Positions 1 through 5,526 are shown, counted from the first letter of the stretch. The stretch is 5,890 nucleotides of DNA from JAGPUQ01 sp050250395 (GCA_050250395.1 JBFWOQ010000085.1:1-5890), one strand, 5' to 3'. Numbers and translations: made by a program. Notes: a model not told the origin generated them from the sequence alone.

Positions 1-5
1 AGTAA

Positions 6-12
6 TCCTCCC
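6..12 (-). promoter_or_regulatory. Possible ribosome binding site of a divergent gene lying left of the window
   Basis: Read on the minus strand, these bases are GGGAGGA, a near-ideal Shine-Dalgarno sequence, with only five bases remaining before the window edge. If a start codon lies just outside, a divergently transcribed gene begins there, and the hairpins at 30-96 would lie in its 5' leader. The start codon cannot be seen, so this may be a chance match. Confidence 0.25.
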
Positions 13-29
13 GCCATTGTTCGTGTTCG

Positions 30-62
30 GCCTTCCCTCCGGCGTTCGCCGGAGTGGAAGGC
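30..62. repeat. Strong inverted repeat / hairpin 1
   Basis: The left arm 30-44 pairs with the right arm 47-62, giving 15 base pairs with a single bulged T at 55 and a tiny loop (inner pairs probably open to leave GTTC). There is no T-run on either side, so it does not look like a standard intrinsic terminator. It sits three bases from a second long hairpin. It could be half of a paired REP-like element, an mRNA-stabilising structure, or part of the leader of a neighbouring gene. Confidence 0.6.
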
Positions 63-65
63 ACC

Positions 66-96
66 GTATCCCGGGGCGGGTTCCGCCCCCGGATAC
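66..96. repeat. Strong inverted repeat / hairpin 2
   Basis: The left arm 66-79 pairs with the right arm 83-96 over 14 positions, with one C-C mismatch (72 and 90) and a three-base loop (80-82). The stem is very GC-rich and no T-run follows in either direction. Together with the hairpin at 30-62 it forms a tandem pair, an arrangement typical of REP/BIME-type extragenic elements. I do not recognise a specific family. Confidence 0.6.
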
Positions 97-265
97 ACAC
101 TTCGGAAGATTGGCTGAGCAGTTACGGAAGGATGCTGGTGTGGAAGGTTCGAACCCCCCTGTGTGGCACGGCAAGCGGCTTGACAAGCGGCTTGACAAGC
201 GGCATCGGCCCGCGCGGTCGCGCTCGACCGCCGCTCCGGCGACGACTTGCCCGGAATCACCGGGA
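97..265. other. Non-coding leader upstream of the C39 peptidase gene
   Basis: The peptidase reading frame stays open through this stretch, but the translation (Arg/Pro-rich, no domain, ahead of a signal peptide) does not look like protein. It contains the half-site array at 172-200, a perfect 7-bp hairpin at 214-231 (GCGGTCG, loop CGCT, CGACCGC) and a 5-bp hairpin at 250-264 (CCCGG, AATCA, CCGGG) that ends one base before the chosen ATG. Two exact TTGACA hexamers occur at 180-185 and 192-197, but no convincing -10 hexamer lies at the usual distance. The promoter of the operon is probably in or just left of this region. Confidence 0.5.
172..200. promoter_or_regulatory. Phased array of five alternating CAAGC/GCTTG half-sites
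   Basis: Five 5-bp half-sites lie at 172-176 (CAAGC), 178-182 (GCTTG), 184-188 (CAAGC), 190-194 (GCTTG) and 196-200 (CAAGC). Each is separated by one base (G, A, G, A). Any two neighbours form a perfect 11-bp palindrome, and the unit repeats every 12 bp, close to one helical turn. It could be an operator cluster for a dimeric regulator, or alternative hairpins in the RNA. The same repeat creates two TTGACA hexamers. It lies about 65 bases upstream of the peptidase start. Function is inferred only from symmetry and position. Confidence 0.45.
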
Positions 266-1036
266 ATGAACGCCACCAACCCCTCGCTGCCGGTCCGGTT
301 TTTGCGGGGGCTTTTCATCCGGTCGGGGTTTCGCGCCCTGCCGCTGGCCCTGCTGGCCGCAATGCCCGCGCTCATGATGCTGCCGGCGCCTCCCGCGCTT
401 GCCCAGGGCAGCCTGCATTCGTTCTACGGTCTGGGCGAGGTTCCCCAGTTCAACAAGCGCGTGGTGAGCCTGCGCGAGCGCCGCTACCAGGACATCATCC
501 AACAGCGCTTCGATTTCAGTTGCGGCGCCGCGGCGACCGCCGCCATCCTGCGCCATGCCTACGGCCTCGACGTCAACGAGGTGGATGTGATTCTGGGTCT
601 CGCCCAGGTCGCGGACGAGGAGCTGGCCAAGGAGAAGGGCTATTCCCTGCTGGATATCCGCCATTACGTCGAAACCCTCGGCCTGCGCGGTCGGGGTTAC
701 GAACTGCCCCCGGAGATGCTCGGCAAGCTGCGCATCCCCACCATCGTCCTGCTGGACCTGCGGGGCTACAAGCACTTCGTGGTGGTGCGGCAGGTTGTCG
801 GCGACAGCGTCTACGTCGGCGATCCGGCGCTGGGTAACCGCGTCATGCCCATGAAGGACTTCATGGCGAGCTGGAACGGGTCCGTGTTCGCGATTCTGGG
901 CCCGGGTTTCGACCGCGACTCCGTGCTGAGCCACCCGGCTCCGCCGCTGACCGCGCGCAAGTTTCTGTACGACCACACGCCGGTAACCGACAGCGAACTG
1001 CTGGATTTCGGCTTTACCCACGCCGACCTGTTTTGA
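266..1036 (+). CDS. Stand-alone Sec-exported C39 family cysteine peptidase (FapD-like)
   Basis: This 256-residue protein is a papain-like C39 peptidase, the fold that cleaves double-glycine leaders. Here it is free of the ABC transporter usually fused to it. The predicted catalytic Cys is Cys86 in DFSCGAAATAAIL, with oxyanion-hole Gln80 six residues before it, His170 in GYKHFVVVR, and Asp186 in VGDPALG, so the active site looks complete. The N-terminus has Arg residues, a long hydrophobic stretch (about 24-45) and a PALA/Q cleavage site near 46, placing the enzyme in the periplasm. The ATG at 266 was chosen because it begins just before the signal peptide. Its ribosome site is poor (GGGA abutting ATG, within a small hairpin). 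An in-frame GTG at 140 has a better-spaced GGAAGG but would add 42 Arg/Pro-rich residues before the signal. By domain and neighbours it resembles FapD of the Pseudomonas fap operon. It likely matures the next gene's product or the downstream pore, which is inference. Confidence 0.85.
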   Translation: MNATNPSLPVRFLRGLFIRSGFRALPLALLAAMPALMMLPAPPALAQGSLHSFYGLGEVPQFNKRVVSLRERRYQDIIQQRFDFSCGAAATAAILRHAYGLDVNEVDVILGLAQVADEELAKEKGYSLLDIRHYVETLGLRGRGYELPPEMLGKLRIPTIVLLDLRGYKHFVVVRQVVGDSVYVGDPALGNRVMPMKDFMASWNGSVFAILGPGFDRDSVLSHPAPPLTARKFLYDHTPVTDSELLDFGFTHADLF

Positions 1037-1086
1037 ACCGGCATTTCAAGCATTTTCACGGAATGGATGAAGAAGAGGAAAGGGCC

Positions 1087-2007
1087 ATGAATACGAGCAG
1101 TAACACGGTCTGGAACTGGCCGCGCAAACCTCTGGCTGCCGCAATCGCCGCAACCTTGCTGGCGCAGGCGCCCCTGGCGGGCGCCGCCATCTTCAAGGAA
1201 CTCTCCGCGGAGGAACTCGGAGAGATGCGCGGCAAGTTCGTCGTCGGTCACCAGGTGCAGTATTTCGGCATGTCCGTGACCACCAGTTGGACGAGCCCCG
1301 CGGCGGTGGTCGATACCGCTTCGCATGCGCGTACCACCACGGGTTCGCATGCGTCTACTACTACCACTACCACCACGACGCTGTCCGCCCCGGGTGCCGG
1401 GTACGTCGCCGTGGGGGGTGGACAGAGTGCGCAATCCGCAAGTCCGGCGGTCGCCGCGCCCCCGGTAACCCATACCGCCAGCCTGGATCTGAAAGTCGAC
1501 AATTCCGGGCCCGAGACCCGGGTGTCCTACCAGGTCGGCGGCACCCTGGGCGAGCCGGTGTCCAACGTTCCGGCGCCGACGCCCAATGCGGCGCTGGCCC
1601 AGATCGACGGCGCGGTGCAGGCCATTCAGGTGTCGGGCTCCGACAATGTGGTGAAAAACAACGTCGGCTACGCGGTGATCCCGGCCGGCGCCGCGCCCGT
1701 GCTGGACGATGCCCAGGTGGCGTCCGCGCTGCCCGCGGGTCAGACCTTCCAGAATGGCGACATGGTCACCCAGTTCGCCACCTCCGACGGCGTCGGCTTC
1801 ACCATCACGTCCCAGGGCAATCAGGTCACCCAGCGCCTGGGTATGAATCCGGTCACCAACCACAACCAGTTGCTGCAAGTGGTCCAACTGGAGGGCGACG
1901 GCCATCGCATCGTCAACGACCTGATGCTGCAGGTGGCTTTCGATAATGCCGTCTCGCAATCGGGTGGCCTACGCTTTCGCGCCGACCGCGTCATGAATCT
2001 GCTCTGA
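1087..2007 (+). CDS. Secreted low-complexity protein with double-glycine-like motif; candidate substrate of the C39 peptidase
   Basis: I do not recognise a named family. The 306-residue product starts at an ATG preceded by a good ribosome site (GAGGAAAGG at 1074-1082). An in-frame ATG at 1063 would add eight acidic residues and is less likely. A Sec signal peptide (WPRKPLAAAIAATLLAQAPL, ending near AGA at 31-33) is followed at once by LSAEELGEMRGK (39-50). This matches the double-glycine leader pattern LSxxELxx[hydrophobic]xGG at every key position except the last, which is Lys. Next come a Thr-rich tract (83-98, eight consecutive Thr at 91-98) and an Ala/Gly/Ser/Pro-rich stretch. The C-terminal half contains imperfect repeats of the type Q-x-x-Q-x-x-G-x-x-N-x-V-x-N (178-197 and 264-283, partial at 240-252). 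There is no cysteine in the mature region. Lying 50 bases after the protease gene and before a FapF-like pore gene, it is the likely exported, possibly fibre-forming cargo; FapB/FapC-type repeats are not evident. Confidence 0.8.
   Translation: MNTSSNTVWNWPRKPLAAAIAATLLAQAPLAGAAIFKELSAEELGEMRGKFVVGHQVQYFGMSVTTSWTSPAAVVDTASHARTTTGSHASTTTTTTTTLSAPGAGYVAVGGGQSAQSASPAVAAPPVTHTASLDLKVDNSGPETRVSYQVGGTLGEPVSNVPAPTPNAALAQIDGAVQAIQVSGSDNVVKNNVGYAVIPAGAAPVLDDAQVASALPAGQTFQNGDMVTQFATSDGVGFTITSQGNQVTQRLGMNPVTNHNQLLQVVQLEGDGHRIVNDLMLQVAFDNAVSQSGGLRFRADRVMNLL
1201..1236 (+). other. Double-glycine-leader-like motif (residues 39-50 of the secreted protein)
   Basis: The residues LSAEELGEMRGK carry Leu at -12, Ser at -11, Glu at -8, Leu at -7, Met at -4 and Gly at -2, counted from the presumed cleavage point. 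This is the canonical spacing recognised by C39 peptidases. The -1 position is Lys instead of Gly, Ala or Ser. The motif lies directly after the Sec signal peptide, so a periplasmic C39 enzyme could meet it. Cleavage after Lys50 or after Gly49 is inferred. Confidence 0.5.
1320..1380 (+). repeat. Short direct repeat and ACN triplet run encoding poly-Thr
   Basis: A 10-bp direct repeat (TTCGCATGCG) lies at 1320-1329 and 1344-1353, encoding Ser-His-Ala twice, each followed by a Thr run. Positions 1357-1380 are eight ACN codons encoding eight Thr with mixed third bases. The unit is a triplet, so any expansion or contraction would change Thr number without breaking the frame. Confidence 0.7.
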
Positions 2008-2031
2008 GAGTGCGGCTTGGAGCTTGATTGC

Positions 2032-2067
2032 GCCCGCCGTGCCGGCAACAATGCCGGCACGGTGGGC
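2032..2067 (+). terminator. Intercistronic hairpin between the substrate and pore genes (attenuator or mRNA-end stabiliser)
   Basis: The left arm 2032-2047 and right arm 2052-2067 form a 16-bp stem with one G-U wobble and a four-base loop (ACAA). It begins 25 bases after the stop codon of the secreted-protein gene and ends 30 bases before the start codon of the barrel gene. Only ATTTG follows, so it is not a full intrinsic terminator. It fits a partial attenuator or a 3' end protecting the upstream message, either of which would give more cargo than pore. Confidence 0.55.
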
Positions 2068-2096
2068 ATTTGCTCGACATCAATGGGGTCAGGGGT

Positions 2097-3350
2097 ATGA
2101 AGCCAGCTCTGGGTCTTCCCGCGCTGGCGCAGGAGGCGAAGGAGGCCGCCGCGCCGGCGGAGCAGGCCGCGGAGGGGGACGTCCGCGCCGAACTGGAGCA
2201 ACTCAAGCGCGTCAACGCGCAGTTGATGCGCCGGATGCAGCTCCTGGAAAACCGCGTCGGCGCCGCGCCGCCGCCACAGCGGCGGCCCGCCCTTCAGGCC
2301 CCACCACCGCCGCCTGGAACCCCTCGGGACGGTATCACCCCGGACGGCGTCGCCCAGGCCGCCGCCCCCGGGGATGCCACCCGCAAGAGCCCCGGCGCCA
2401 GCCGCGGCGTCGAGGACCTGTTGCTCGAGGAGCACACCCTGTTCGACCAGAAGTTCTCCGCCGAACTGGGCTTCGAGTTCGCGCATTTCGACCGCAGCCA
2501 ACTGGTGTTGAACGGCTTTCTGGCCCTGGATGCGATCTTCCTCGGCGACATCAGCATCGACGAGATCGACTCGGACATCCTCACCACCAACCTGACCGGT
2601 CGCTGGACGGCGACCGACCGCCTGCAGTTCAGTCTGACCCTGCCCTTCGTGTATCGCGAAACCACCACCCGATCCGGCGGGCAGGAGCTATCGTCGATTC
2701 TGGAGACCGAAAAGAAGGTCGACGACAGCGACCTGGGCGACATCTCCCTGGGCGTCAGCTACCGCCTGTTCCCGGAGACCCCGAACCGGCCCGACATCGT
2801 CTGGAACACCAGTGTCATCGCGCCCACCGGCCGCGACCCCTACGGCATCGACTTTCTGGAAGACCCGCTCAACACCAACCTGGAGTTTCCGGAGGAACTG
2901 CCAACCGGCAGCGGCCTGTGGGGCGTGCAGACCGGGTTGTCGTTCCTGAAGACCCTGGATCCCGCGATTCTGTTCGGCAGCATCTCCTGGCGGCACTACC
3001 TAGAGGACGGTTTCGACGACCTGGGCAGCGATCCGGAGGCATTGCCGTCCCCCGGCGACGTGCAGCTCGGCGACCAGTACCAACTTTCGCTGGGGATCGC
3101 CTTCGCGCTCAACGAACGCACCAGTCTCAGTTCCTCATTCACCCAACGCTTCATCAACGAAACCGAGATCTCCCGGCCCGGATTTGGCACCCAGACGGTG
3201 GTCGGTTCCGACACCACCACGGGCACCTTCGACGTCGGCGTGACCTATGCGATGACCGATCGCCTGTCGCTGGTGACCAATCTGGGGATGGGGTTGACCA
3301 ACGATTCGTCCGATTACGCATTCACGCTCAAGTTTCCCTATCGGTTCTGA
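2097..3350 (+). CDS. FapF-like outer-membrane beta-barrel with N-terminal coiled coil
   Basis: This 417-residue protein has the domain order of FapF, the trimeric outer-membrane amyloid exporter of Pseudomonas. A coiled coil (about 28-54, heptads in AELEQLKRVNAQLMRRMQLL) is followed by an Ala/Pro-rich linker (about 56-100, five consecutive Pro at 69-73) and an amphipathic segment GVEDLLLEEHTLFDQKF (104-120), placed like the FapF plug helix. A barrel of alternating hydrophobic strands runs to a terminal Phe (KFPYRF), the usual Bam recognition signal. The barrel also resembles MetA-pathway/phenol-degradation-type porins, an alternative annotation. The ATG at 2097 was chosen because an upstream TTG (2028) would add a Cys/Arg/His-rich leader and overlap the hairpin. 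The chosen start leaves only MKPALGLPALA before a signal-peptidase-like A/QE site, far too short for a Sec signal. The ribosome site is weak (GGGG at 2085-2088). A deletion in the signal region is suspected. Confidence 0.75.
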   Translation: MKPALGLPALAQEAKEAAAPAEQAAEGDVRAELEQLKRVNAQLMRRMQLLENRVGAAPPPQRRPALQAPPPPPGTPRDGITPDGVAQAAAPGDATRKSPGASRGVEDLLLEEHTLFDQKFSAELGFEFAHFDRSQLVLNGFLALDAIFLGDISIDEIDSDILTTNLTGRWTATDRLQFSLTLPFVYRETTTRSGGQELSSILETEKKVDDSDLGDISLGVSYRLFPETPNRPDIVWNTSVIAPTGRDPYGIDFLEDPLNTNLEFPEELPTGSGLWGVQTGLSFLKTLDPAILFGSISWRHYLEDGFDDLGSDPEALPSPGDVQLGDQYQLSLGIAFALNERTSLSSSFTQRFINETEISRPGFGTQTVVGSDTTTGTFDVGVTYAMTDRLSLVTNLGMGLTNDSSDYAFTLKFPYRF

Positions 3351-3355
3351 TCGCT

Positions 3356-3372
3356 GCGGCACGACCTGCCGC
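3356..3372 (+). other. Small hairpin just after the barrel stop codon
   Basis: GCGGCA (3356-3361) pairs with TGCCGC (3367-3372) across a five-base loop. It starts five bases after the barrel gene's stop codon and no T-run follows, so termination is doubtful. It may mark the 3' boundary of the three-gene module or be chance in GC-rich DNA. Confidence 0.25.
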
Positions 3373-3425
3373 CGGGTTGCCGAATGGGCTGTGGGCCGCG
3401 TGATATCCGACCACGGAGGATGAAG

Positions 3426-3842
3426 ATGGAAGTCCGCAAAGTGATGGGTTGGTTGCTCCGGGCCTGCTGCCTGGTGGCGGCGATGAGCGTCGTGGCGGCG
3501 CCGGAGCAGCAGCCGACGGTGGATCTGGCGGGTCTGCAGAGCAATGCGCAGGCCGGCGATCGGGTGGCACAGTACAACCTCGCGGTGATCCACGAGACCG
3601 GGCGATTTGGCGCGCCCCTGGACAAGGCCGAAGCGGCGCGTTGGTACCGCAAGTCCGCCGAGCAGGGCTACCAGAATGCCCAGTACAACCTGGGGGTCCT
3701 GTATCTGCGCGGCGAGGGTGTGGAGCAGGACCCGCAAGCCGCCGTCCACTGGTTGCGGCTGGCCGCCGAGCAGCGCAATCCCGCGGCGATCGCGGCCCTG
3801 GAAAAGCTGGGGGTCAATAAACCCGATCCCGCCGGAAAGTGA
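3426..3842 (+). CDS. Small secreted Sel1-like repeat (SLR) protein
   Basis: The 138-residue product carries about two and a half Sel1 repeats. The first spans about 43-79 (AQYNLAVIHETGRFG, then AARWYRKSAEQ), the second about 80-116 (AQYNLGVLYLRGEGV, then AVHWLRLAAEQ), and a partial third follows (AAIAALEKLG). SLR helices are protein-interaction scaffolds in the tetratricopeptide-like class. The N-terminus (KVMGWLLRACCLVAAMSVVA) looks like a Sec signal; the two Cys do not fit a standard lipobox. The ATG at 3426 was preferred over one at 3420 because GGAGG (3415-3419) is six bases from the former and touches the latter. It lies 75 bases after the barrel gene on the same strand. Membership of the same transcript and an accessory or scaffold role in the periplasm are plausible but unproven. 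Confidence 0.8.
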   Translation: MEVRKVMGWLLRACCLVAAMSVVAAPEQQPTVDLAGLQSNAQAGDRVAQYNLAVIHETGRFGAPLDKAEAARWYRKSAEQGYQNAQYNLGVLYLRGEGVEQDPQAAVHWLRLAAEQRNPAAIAALEKLGVNKPDPAGK

Positions 3843-3863
3843 TCCGCTTGGTGTTGGGGTGAT

Positions 3864-3896
3864 CCCCGCTTCGGCAGCAGTGCCGTAAAGCCGGGG
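3864..3896. terminator. Imperfect hairpin between convergent genes
   Basis: CCCCG-CTT-CGGCA (3864-3876) pairs with TGCCG-AAG-CGGGG (3881-3896), with a TA bulge, a single C bulge and a four-base GCAG loop. It lies between the stop of the Sel1 gene and the stop of the minus-strand exporter gene, the expected place for a shared bidirectional terminator. Neither side has a T-run, so efficiency is uncertain. Confidence 0.4.
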
Positions 3897-3903
3897 CAGC
3901 GCT

Positions 3904-5526
3904 TCAGTCGCCGTCTATCGCCAGGTGGCGCAGCACCGGTGGCGCGCCCGCCAGCCCTGCCAGTTCCGACTCGATCATCCGGTCGGATGCGGTCAGTCGT
4001 TCCTGAAGGCGCTGATACGCCAGCCAGGACGGCACCCTGAAGGATTCGCGCAGCATTTCCGGCGGCCCGGCCAGCGCACAGGTCTGCCAGCGCTCGGCGC
4101 CGGCGCGCAGCCGAGCCAGCCGCAGCCGTTCGAGCCCTTCGCGCATGGCGGCCAGATTGCCGTCGCGCACCGGATAGTCCAGCGTGACCAGCAGCGGGCC
4201 GCGCTGCAGGTCCGGTTCCGGGACGGGCGCTGTCATCGGAACCGCCGGCGTACCCAGATTGCGATGCCCCTCCTGGGGAATGGGATAGCGGCGACCGAGC
4301 AGCAGGGACAGGAGCATTCCCGAAACCGCGACGCCGATGCTGGCCTGGACGCTGAACAGGTCCGACAGCCAGCCCCAGAACGCACTGCCCACCGCGACGC
4401 TGCCGCCGTAGACGAGCATCACCAGCGCCAGCACGCGGGCCATCACCCAGGGCGGGGCGGTGGCCTGGGAAGCGACCACCAGCGACGAAAACAGCATGAT
4501 CCAGCAGATGCCGACCGCCAGCCCCAGCAGTCCCAGGATGGCGTAGCTGCGGGTCCAGGCCATGGCGAGTACCGTCAGGGCGAAGATCGTGGAGGCGGCG
4601 CCGAACACCTGGTTGCGGGTCAGTCGCCGCAGCAGTACCGGCAGCAGGTTGGCGCCGAGCAGCGAGCCGATCCCGGTGGTTCCCACCAGCATCCCGTAGG
4701 CTAGCGGCGAGCTGCCCATCTCGCGCAGGGCGATGACCGGCAGCATGGACCAGAACACGCTGATGAACGCGAAGCTGGCGGCGCAGCGCACCAGCACCGC
4801 GCGCAGTTCGGGATCGTGGCGGGTGTAGCGCAACCCGCCGCGCAGCGCCACGGAAAAGGTTTCCGGGGGCAGCCGGGTGTCGACGTGAAAGGCCCGTGGG
4901 TGACGCCGGATCAGGGTCCCCAGCACGAACAGAAAGCTCAGGGCGTTGACGGCAAAGACCGCCACCGGTCCGGCGCAGGCGATCAAGAGGCCGCCGATGG
5001 CCGGACCCGCCGCCTTGCTCAGATTGGTGCTCAGCGAGTTCAGGGTGATGGCGTTGGCGAGTTCGCCGCGGGGCGCGAAGGTGGGAATATTGGCGCTCCA
5101 GGACGGGCGCATCATGGCGTTGCCCGCACCGAGGCAGAAGGTGAGCAGCAACAGCCACCATTCGGTGGTCATTTCCAGGTGGGCGAGGGCCGTGAGCGCC
5201 ACCGCCGACACCAACAGCCAGACGTGCAGCGCGATCAGCACCGTGCGCCGGTTGCAGATGTCGCCCATGACACCGGCGGGATACGACAGCAGAAAAAAGG
5301 GCAGGGTGGTCGCGGTCTGGATCAGCGCCACCATCAGGTTGGACGGCGCCAGGCTCGCCATCAACCAGGTCACCCCAACCTCGTTCATCCAGGTGCCGAT
5401 GTTGGATACGGTCATGCCCAGCCACATCACCCGGAACAACGGGTATCCCAGCGGCGACCAGATCGAACGGGAAATGGGAGGCGGTTGGCCCATCACTGGC
5501 ATCGGTTGTGGAACGGAGTGGTGCAC
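3904..5526 (-). CDS. MFS_3 / EntS-like exporter with C-terminal soluble domain
   Basis: The 540-residue protein is a major facilitator permease of the enterobactin-exporter (EntS, MFS_3) group. It has about 12 hydrophobic segments between 30 and 411, and the loop 2-3 motif reads GVMGDICNRR (85-94), with the conserved Gly, Asp and Arg. NIGTWMNEVG and the AFWGWLSD segment are also typical. After residue 411 comes a Pro-rich linker and a soluble alpha/beta domain (about 442-528; LLVTLDYPV, MLRESFRVPSWLAYQR, TASDR). This resembles antibiotic-biosynthesis-monooxygenase-like ferredoxin folds and is usual in the long members of this family. The substrate is unknown: siderophore, drug or other small molecule. 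The longest frame starts at GTG 5526; ATGs at 5502 and 5493 are equally possible, as none has a strong ribosome site. It is convergent with the Sel1 gene, with no visible link to the amyloid-like module. Confidence 0.9.
   Translation of the reverse strand: MHHSVPQPMPVMGQPPPISRSIWSPLGYPLFRVMWLGMTVSNIGTWMNEVGVTWLMASLAPSNLMVALIQTATTLPFFLLSYPAGVMGDICNRRTVLIALHVWLLVSAVALTALAHLEMTTEWWLLLLTFCLGAGNAMMRPSWSANIPTFAPRGELANAITLNSLSTNLSKAAGPAIGGLLIACAGPVAVFAVNALSFLFVLGTLIRRHPRAFHVDTRLPPETFSVALRGGLRYTRHDPELRAVLVRCAASFAFISVFWSMLPVIALREMGSSPLAYGMLVGTTGIGSLLGANLLPVLLRRLTRNQVFGAASTIFALTVLAMAWTRSYAILGLLGLAVGICWIMLFSSLVVASQATAPPWVMARVLALVMLVYGGSVAVGSAFWGWLSDLFSVQASIGVAVSGMLLSLLLGRRYPIPQEGHRNLGTPAVPMTAPVPEPDLQRGPLLVTLDYPVRDGNLAAMREGLERLRLARLRAGAERWQTCALAGPPEMLRESFRVPSWLAYQRLQERLTASDRMIESELAGLAGAPPVLRHLAIDGD

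Noticed and set aside
102..170. tRNA-Ser/Tyr-like fragment (GGCTGAGCAGTT resembling a D-arm and GGTTCGAAC resembling a T-loop)
   Set aside because: No anticodon stem can be drawn between the two parts, the T-stem has A-C mismatches and no 3' acceptor complement is found. At best a decayed fragment, more likely chance.
164..179. Sigma-54-like promoter beginning with TGGCAC
   Set aside because: The -24 half matches, but the -12 half at the required spacing reads GCGG instead of TTGC, lacking the essential GC.
17..265. Extension of the C39 peptidase reading frame upstream to position 17
   Set aside because: The extension is Arg/Pro-rich, crosses two long hairpins and the repeat array, and precedes a clear signal peptide, so it is probably not translated.
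257..1021. Long minus-strand open frame opposite the C39 peptidase
   Set aside because: His/Gln/Arg-rich composition is the usual shadow of a GC-rich gene; it has no recognisable motif, and the plus strand has a complete catalytic set.
811..1959. 382-residue minus-strand open frame over the secreted-protein gene
   Set aside because: Low-complexity Gly/Arg/His composition; it overlaps two well-supported plus-strand genes with signal peptides and a good ribosome site.
1087..2007. Bacteriocin or microcin precursor interpretation of the secreted protein
   Set aside because: The double-glycine-like motif invites this, but the protein is 306 residues, has a Sec signal, lacks Cys, and no ABC exporter or immunity gene is nearby.
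3668..5425. 585-residue minus-strand open frame overlapping the exporter
   Set aside because: It is a frame-shifted shadow of the MFS gene, rich in Arg/Ala/Gly with no membrane segments, while the true frame shows 12 hydrophobic helices and the MFS motif.
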